This document shows positions 59,505 to 64,000 of a stretch of 64,000 nucleotides of DNA, one piece after another. The notes under the pieces are model-generated. The model did no database searches. It was not told the DNA's origin and saw only the letters and a list, made by a program, of their open reading frames with translations. Both the position numbers and the translations under genes were made by a program. Source of the DNA: Ligustrum vulgare (Eukaryota > Streptophyta > Magnoliopsida > Lamiales > Oleaceae); NCBI GenBank assembly GCA_963555705.1, contig OY743169.1, positions 7,502,014 through 7,566,013 on the forward strand, written 5' to 3'. Within the stretch, counting starts at the first letter, position 1. Every line of letters begins with the position of its first letter.

Positions 59505-59536
59505 CTTCCCGTGCATCGCACGAGATGATTCACTAG
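59505..59536 (+). mobile_element. Helitron 3' end
   Basis: The hairpin CGTGC-ATC-GCACG (59510-59522) is followed ten bases later by CTAG at 59533-59536 and then T, the expected Helitron 3' terminus. The 5' TC end was not located, so the element's length is unknown. No Rep/helicase is visible nearby. Confidence 0.6.
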
Positions 59537-59539
59537 TTG

Positions 59540-60990
59540 TTATTGATGAGAGTATCCATCCAAAATGGCATAAAAAGACTCTCATATAAGAATATTAGGG
59601 GAAAAAACAAAAAGTTCGATATCACCATCATAGTCAAAACGTGATGTCGTGATGATTAATTGAAAGTTAATGATCGAAAACAAAAGTTAGGGATCCTTAT
59701 TGCAATTAAAATACAATGTGGATAGCAAAATCTGTGGCTTGAATATAATTATCTAATATTTAATTCTACTTTATTAAAAGCATTTTTGCTATTTTACTTT
59801 TTATCCACTATAAATACATATTTAGTCAGTATTTGATTCTGTTAAAAATTGAGTTATTTAAGTCAAAGTCAACAAATAATTTTAAACACATATTTCATGA
59901 AACCTATAACTTTTAATCACATCATTTTTAATCAAAATTTACTAAAAATCTGATTTTACCAGATCAAAAAAAGGAGTTTAAGTGGAAGAAGGTGTTTGTT
60001 TGGGAGGGTTTCTTGAGAGTTCAAAAATACTTTTAAAATGTCAAAAGCACTTTCCTTATGAAAATGCTATGTTACTTGAATATAAATGTTGGTAATGTAG
60101 TTGTTTTTCTTCTGAAGTGTTGTTTATATGTTTGTTTTGTGACAATGGATTCTTTGATTATTCCAGGATTTCATGAAATTTTGAGCTGAGTTTATCAAAT
60201 TTTCTATGAAACATACATTCTTGAATCGTATATAATTTTTATCTATACTTGGTTTAATGTGGTTTTTAAAAACCTCCCTTGTTAAGATTATAAGTTGCTT
60301 GCTGTTCTCTCATATTTATGGTGAATCATGTTGAAAAATCTCCGTTTGGTAATCGTATTTTTATTTATTTAATAAATCAGTTTATAAACTATACAATTTC
60401 TCAAACCACTTTTTTACCATACACATTTCAACCGTTATTTTTTACCTTATAATCATAAATAAATCAGTTTATAAACCAAACATAGCTTAATTATGTCAAG
60501 TTTGGGCATGATTTTGTGGGAACCATTTTTCATCCATGGAAGATGAAAGTTATGCTTGGGTGAATGAGGAGTTGAGCTCAAAAGTGGGAGTAGGAAATGG
60601 TGGAGGGAATAGCAAGTGCAAATCCCACGTAGAAAAATTAGAAAATTAGAAATGGTGGAGCTCAAAAGCACTTCCTGGTATATATATACGACCACGACCA
60701 CGGTCCACCTATCCAATGTGCTCCAAATAATTTATTGATTAATGCTACTTGTATTTGTAAGTTGACAAATAAGGTGACAAAAAATGAGGTGGCGAGATTT
60801 TGTGTTTTTTAATTACTTAGGAGTTGATATGATGGGTAAAGTGATAGAATTGCATCATCTATGTATTAAGTCAACCTCCAAGTACAAGTAGCATTATTCA
60901 ATTTTATTTCCTCCGTCTAGTTCTTGTGATATCATATTCCAGAAAATTGAAGTAAAATCCAAAATATGAGTGAATTTGAAGTTAAAACAC
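59540..60990. other. Intergenic with MITE remnants
   Basis: 59818-59970 resembles the Tourist-like family of the PDR introns (AAGTCAAAGTCAACAAATAA). 60340-60488 is another MITE (TCCGTTTGGTAAT...AAACCAAACATAGC, with CAGTTTATAAACTA words). No gene is supported. Confidence 0.5.
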
Positions 60991-61003
60991 CCTATATTCT
61001 TTG

Positions 61004-61341
61004 CAGAGTCGTACCTGAGATTCTTGGGGTCCAAGACAAACAGTATATCTTGAAAAAATTGGGTCATTGCTTGTCATAGACAGACATGTACATGAGTTCA
61101 GGGCGCTAAATTAACAATTTCGCATTTTATGATTAGTCAACAGTCAATACGCGTAACGATTAACAAATTAAGTAGTAAGTACTAACGACTAAGCAGTGAG
61201 ATTTTTTTCTTTCAAAGATTTAGGTTTTTAATTGAGGATTTTGAAATTTTGTTTTCTTTTATTGAAGAAAATGAGGAACGAGTAGAACGATTCATTCCAA
61301 ATATAACATTATTTGGTCCTTTGGGTTATGGCCCATATTTC

Positions 61342-61376
<35 letters not shown>

Positions 61377-61450
61377 AAAAAAACATGGCCCCTTACTTGG
61401 ATGAGGCTCAAGGAGCGATCCTGCTTTGTCTTTAGGCAGGTCCGACTTTG
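61004..61450. mobile_element. Non-autonomous hAT-like element
   Basis: 447 bp. Terminal repeats CAGAGTCGTACCTG and inverted CAAAGTCGGACCTG match at 12 of 14 positions. Flanks ATTCTTTG (60996-61003) and ATCCTTTG (61451-61458) are an 8-bp duplication with one change. It contains a ~30-base T run and no ORF. Confidence 0.7.
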
Positions 61451-61557
61451 ATCCTTTGGGATCATATCAGTTATAGTATGCTTGGCCATCTTGGGTTTTT
61501 TTGTCAACGGTGTATTTATTAGTACATCCTCGCCCTACGTACCTTCTCATGTTATAT

Positions 61558-61830
61558 GCGCGAAGAAGATAGGAAATGCAGTAGGCAGGCTTTCATGGAG
61601 ATATTACGGTTGACTGGTTCATTTACTAAGGAAAATATTGAGTTTGAGACGAAGATTATTGAGAGGTCGGGACTTGGTGACTTGACTGATCTCATTGATG
61701 ATGTGTTCAGAGTACCACCAAATTTGTAAATGGAAGAAGTGAGGAAAGAAGCGGTAAGTTTTGTTGCCATTGATGAACTTCTTTCCAAAGCCTCTCAAGG
61801 AATTTGGAATTTTGATTGTGAACTGAAACT
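61558..61830 (+). pseudogene. 3-ketoacyl-CoA synthase (KCS) fragment
   Basis: The plus strand reads FMEILRLTGSFTKENIEFET, KIIERSGLGDLTDLI and FRVPPNL, then an in-frame TAA where KCS proteins continue, then MEEVRKEAVSFVAIDELLSK. A frameshift follows before LKEFGILIVN. KCS enzymes elongate very-long-chain fatty acids for wax and sphingolipids. Only a piece of the region before the active-site Cys remains, with one stop and one frameshift and no catalytic residues. It is a dead fragment; no introns or 3' part were found. Confidence 0.85.
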
Positions 61831-61839
61831 TGTTTAATC

Positions 61840-62345
61840 TGTTAATTAAGATTTGAAGTTTCATCTTAAAATGTCAACATTATTAAAAGTAGCAAACCGA
61901 ATCCTTATAAATTGATCTATGTTTTCATTTTTATTCGATGTGATACTTTTTAACACACAAAGGTTTAGATAATGAATGCTTTTCTTGTGTAACCAGTAAC
62001 CCAATGGAAAAATCGGGTTTTCTCTCTCGTGGAACCTCTTGGTGATATATCTTGACCTGAATTACTTAACGAATGCCTTGTGCTTCTACTTTCTCATTTT
62101 TATCACTTAACTAATTCAACAAGCGCATGAAAATAAGGCAATGATAAGGACGCTAAAACCATCTCACACATAAGAAAACTGGTTTGCCCATGCATGCAGT
62201 GGTGCATTAACGCGATACAATTGAAATGGACATACATATGAGATGGCTGAAAGAAAACCAATGATTCATTGTTTGCGTCAAAGCATGGCACAAATATAAA
62301 ATCTGCAGTCTACACAGCTTAAGCCTAATAGAACTAACAAGTATC
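61840..62345. other. Spacer between KCS fragment and H2A.Z
   Basis: No gene seen. The high-coordinate end should contain the H2A.Z 3' UTR and poly(A) region. Confidence 0.45.
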
Positions 62346-62347
62346 GT

Positions 62348-62644
62348 CTATTCCTTGGAGGATTTATTGATCAGTGACTTGTGTATATGAGGGATCACTC
62401 CACCACCGGCTATGGTTCCTTTGATGAGAGTGTCGAGTTCCTCATCTCCACGTATAGCCAGCTGCAAATGCCTTGGCGTGATACGCTTCACTTTCAAGTC
62501 CTTGCTTGCATTACCAGCCAACTCCAACACTTCAGCAGTAAGGTACTCCAAAATAGCTGCAGAATAGACAGCAGCCGTAGCACCTACTCTTCCATGAGCA
62601 GTAACTCTTGACTTCAGAAGTCGGTGGATACGTCCCACGGGGAA
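62348..62644 (-). CDS. Histone H2A.Z, last coding exon (partial)
   Basis: 98 codons from [20 protein letters not shown] to the C-terminus [16 protein letters not shown]2A.Z replaces H2A in nucleosomes near transcription starts. The variant is shown by [16 protein letters not shown], the acidic-patch region and the H2A.Z-type C-terminal tail, which lacks the SQEF motif of H2A.X. An AG acceptor (ACTTCTGTCTACAG) stands directly before FPVG, where the codon for the preceding Gln would close the first exon. The basic N-terminal exon was not found between 62645 and 64000, so it lies beyond the window (intron of at least 1.36 kb) or is lost. All visible coding sequence is intact. Confidence 0.9.
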   Translation of the reverse strand, partial: FPVGRIHRLLKSRVTAHGRVGATAAVYSAAILEYLTAEVLELAGNASKDLKVKRITPRHLQLAIRGDEELDTLIKGTIAGGGVIPHIHKSLINKSSKE

Positions 62645-64000
62645 CTGTAGACAGAAGTAATAAGTTAGAATCTCGTCTATTTCTACAACATGGAACTCGA
62701 AAAATTGGAAAGAGTAAAAAATATGCAATCAAGTTTGTGAGAGAACGGCAGAAAATGAAGATTTCGATGGTTATAATAATTTTCGCCCATGAAATGAATC
62801 GAAAATATTTGGACCAGGGATAAAGTACATAATGTCCACAAGTGAAAACTAATCTTAAAGTCAACGAGGACTAGTTATAAAAACACCCAACAAATTGTTT
62901 TTACGTGTTATCATGAATTTGAACTAGAGCGGTATCTAGGGATAGTGTATCATCCCATAGGAAAGTGATACAGCAAAAGGTGTCACATAAACACAGAGAG
63001 ACTTGAGTAGCCCATCTAGTATTAACTTGACAATTGGCAACTTAACTGAGTTTTTGTATATGCTTTTAAGGCCATCTCCAACCCATTTATTTTCACTAAA
63101 ATGGTGCAACTTTCACCTCCATCTTTTTAGTCATCTCCAACCCATTACACCAAATGTTTCCTTGTCCTTTATTTCTCAACAATTAATTTACTCAAAAAAT
63201 TTAGCCCATGTTTGGCCCCCATTAAAATTAAAATCCATTTTCTCTTTCCAAATTTCAACCACACATTTTTCCATAAAATAATATTAAACATAAACCCAAA
63301 AATTCTCATTATTTTTTAACCACGCATTCTCCAAAAAATACTATTCAAAAACTCATTTTTCCTTAATAATGAGGCTCAAACAAGTGCTACGTTTCTGTTA
63401 CTATTAAACTTACTGAGTTAAAATAAAATTATTTCCTTTATTAATAAATTTAAAACAAAAGCATTACACCTAATACCACATAAAAAATATTACCTTTAAC
63501 ATCACAATATAAAAAATAGCATATATTAACAATAAAATAGAAAGAAAAAAAAAATCATAAGTAATAAAAGGATATACGGGAATTATAATCTGTTGTGATA
63601 TAGAATGAATGAAAATATGAAATATGAAAAACTCAGATAAACGGTTTTGCAACAAAAGTGCAACAATGTTCATTACACCAAATTGGTGTCATGATTTGAA
63701 GTTGAGTTGGATGAGCATCTTTTGAAACAAAAGAGGAAAAAAGAGCCATTGAAGCACGTCAATGGTCAATATATATATTCCAAATCTGGAAATCTGATCC
63801 TCAAGAATGGACTAATATTTTTAGTACCTACTGACATGGCAAAAATGAAGTAGAAGTGACTAGTGAGTGAATTTCTATATGAGAATTAAATGTTTATCCT
63901 AATGACTTGAATGTTAACTTTTATAGTTCACACTTCACAGCAATCAGAGAGATCTAGTACATATCAAATAAGATTAAATTCCTAAAGCCTCAAGAAAACA
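62645..64000. other. Probable H2A.Z intron / right edge
   Basis: AT-rich, no exon found. 63206-63380 resembles a Tourist-like MITE start (GCCCATGTTTGGCCCC). The word CCATCTCCAACCCATT occurs twice at about 63072-63148 with minor changes. Confidence 0.4.

Overview
The window is nuclear DNA from a flowering plant, most likely a eudicot. It is AT-rich, its genes have many short introns with GT-AG borders, and it holds plant-specific families: a full-size PDR-type ABCG transporter, histone H2A.Z, LOG-like and KCS-like sequences, and plant transposons. No species can be fixed from sequence alone.

Layout. 1.0-8.7 kb: a complete 24-exon PDR/ABCG transporter on the minus strand, with three MITEs in its introns. 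8.8-14.0 kb: AT-rich intergenic DNA with Tourist-like MITEs, one Mutator-type MITE with a perfect 9-bp target duplication, and a tRNA-Gly(UCC). 14.1-16.7 kb: a decayed Ty1/copia element split by a SINE. 16.8-21.05 kb: a CT microsatellite, a 21-bp TGTGAC minisatellite and a G-rich minisatellite. 21-25 kb: a hAT element, a second SINE of the same family and a tandem duplication. 25.3-40.7 kb: a large MULE of the ULP-carrying (Kaonashi-like) kind. It has a transposase on the plus strand, cut by a nested Ty3/gypsy element in a single exon, and a DUF1985-Ulp1 protease-like gene on the minus strand. 41-45 kb: possible solo LTR, a Helitron end and unclassified repeats.

45.6-56.3 kb: a seven-exon minus-strand gene for a conserved plant protein with a likely chloroplast transit peptide; all exons join in frame (186 aa). 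Its 8.8-kb intron 1 contains a very young copia-type LTR element (49433-55792; LTRs differ at one base in 253; 5-bp TSD). This element has no gag or pol. It carries two intact ORFs in antisense orientation: an intronless LOG-like cytokinin-activating enzyme, and a 190-aa protein whose basic/Cys-rich core resembles the nucleic-acid-binding protein of carlavirus-type RNA viruses. This is the most unusual feature of the window.

56.4-62.3 kb: AT-rich DNA with Stowaway, Helitron and hAT traces and a KCS pseudogene fragment. 62.35-62.64 kb: the last coding exon of histone H2A.Z (minus); its first exon is not visible before the window ends.

The cellular genes (transporter, tRNA, chloroplast protein, H2A.Z) are unrelated housekeeping or defence loci. 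The rest is largely nested mobile DNA.
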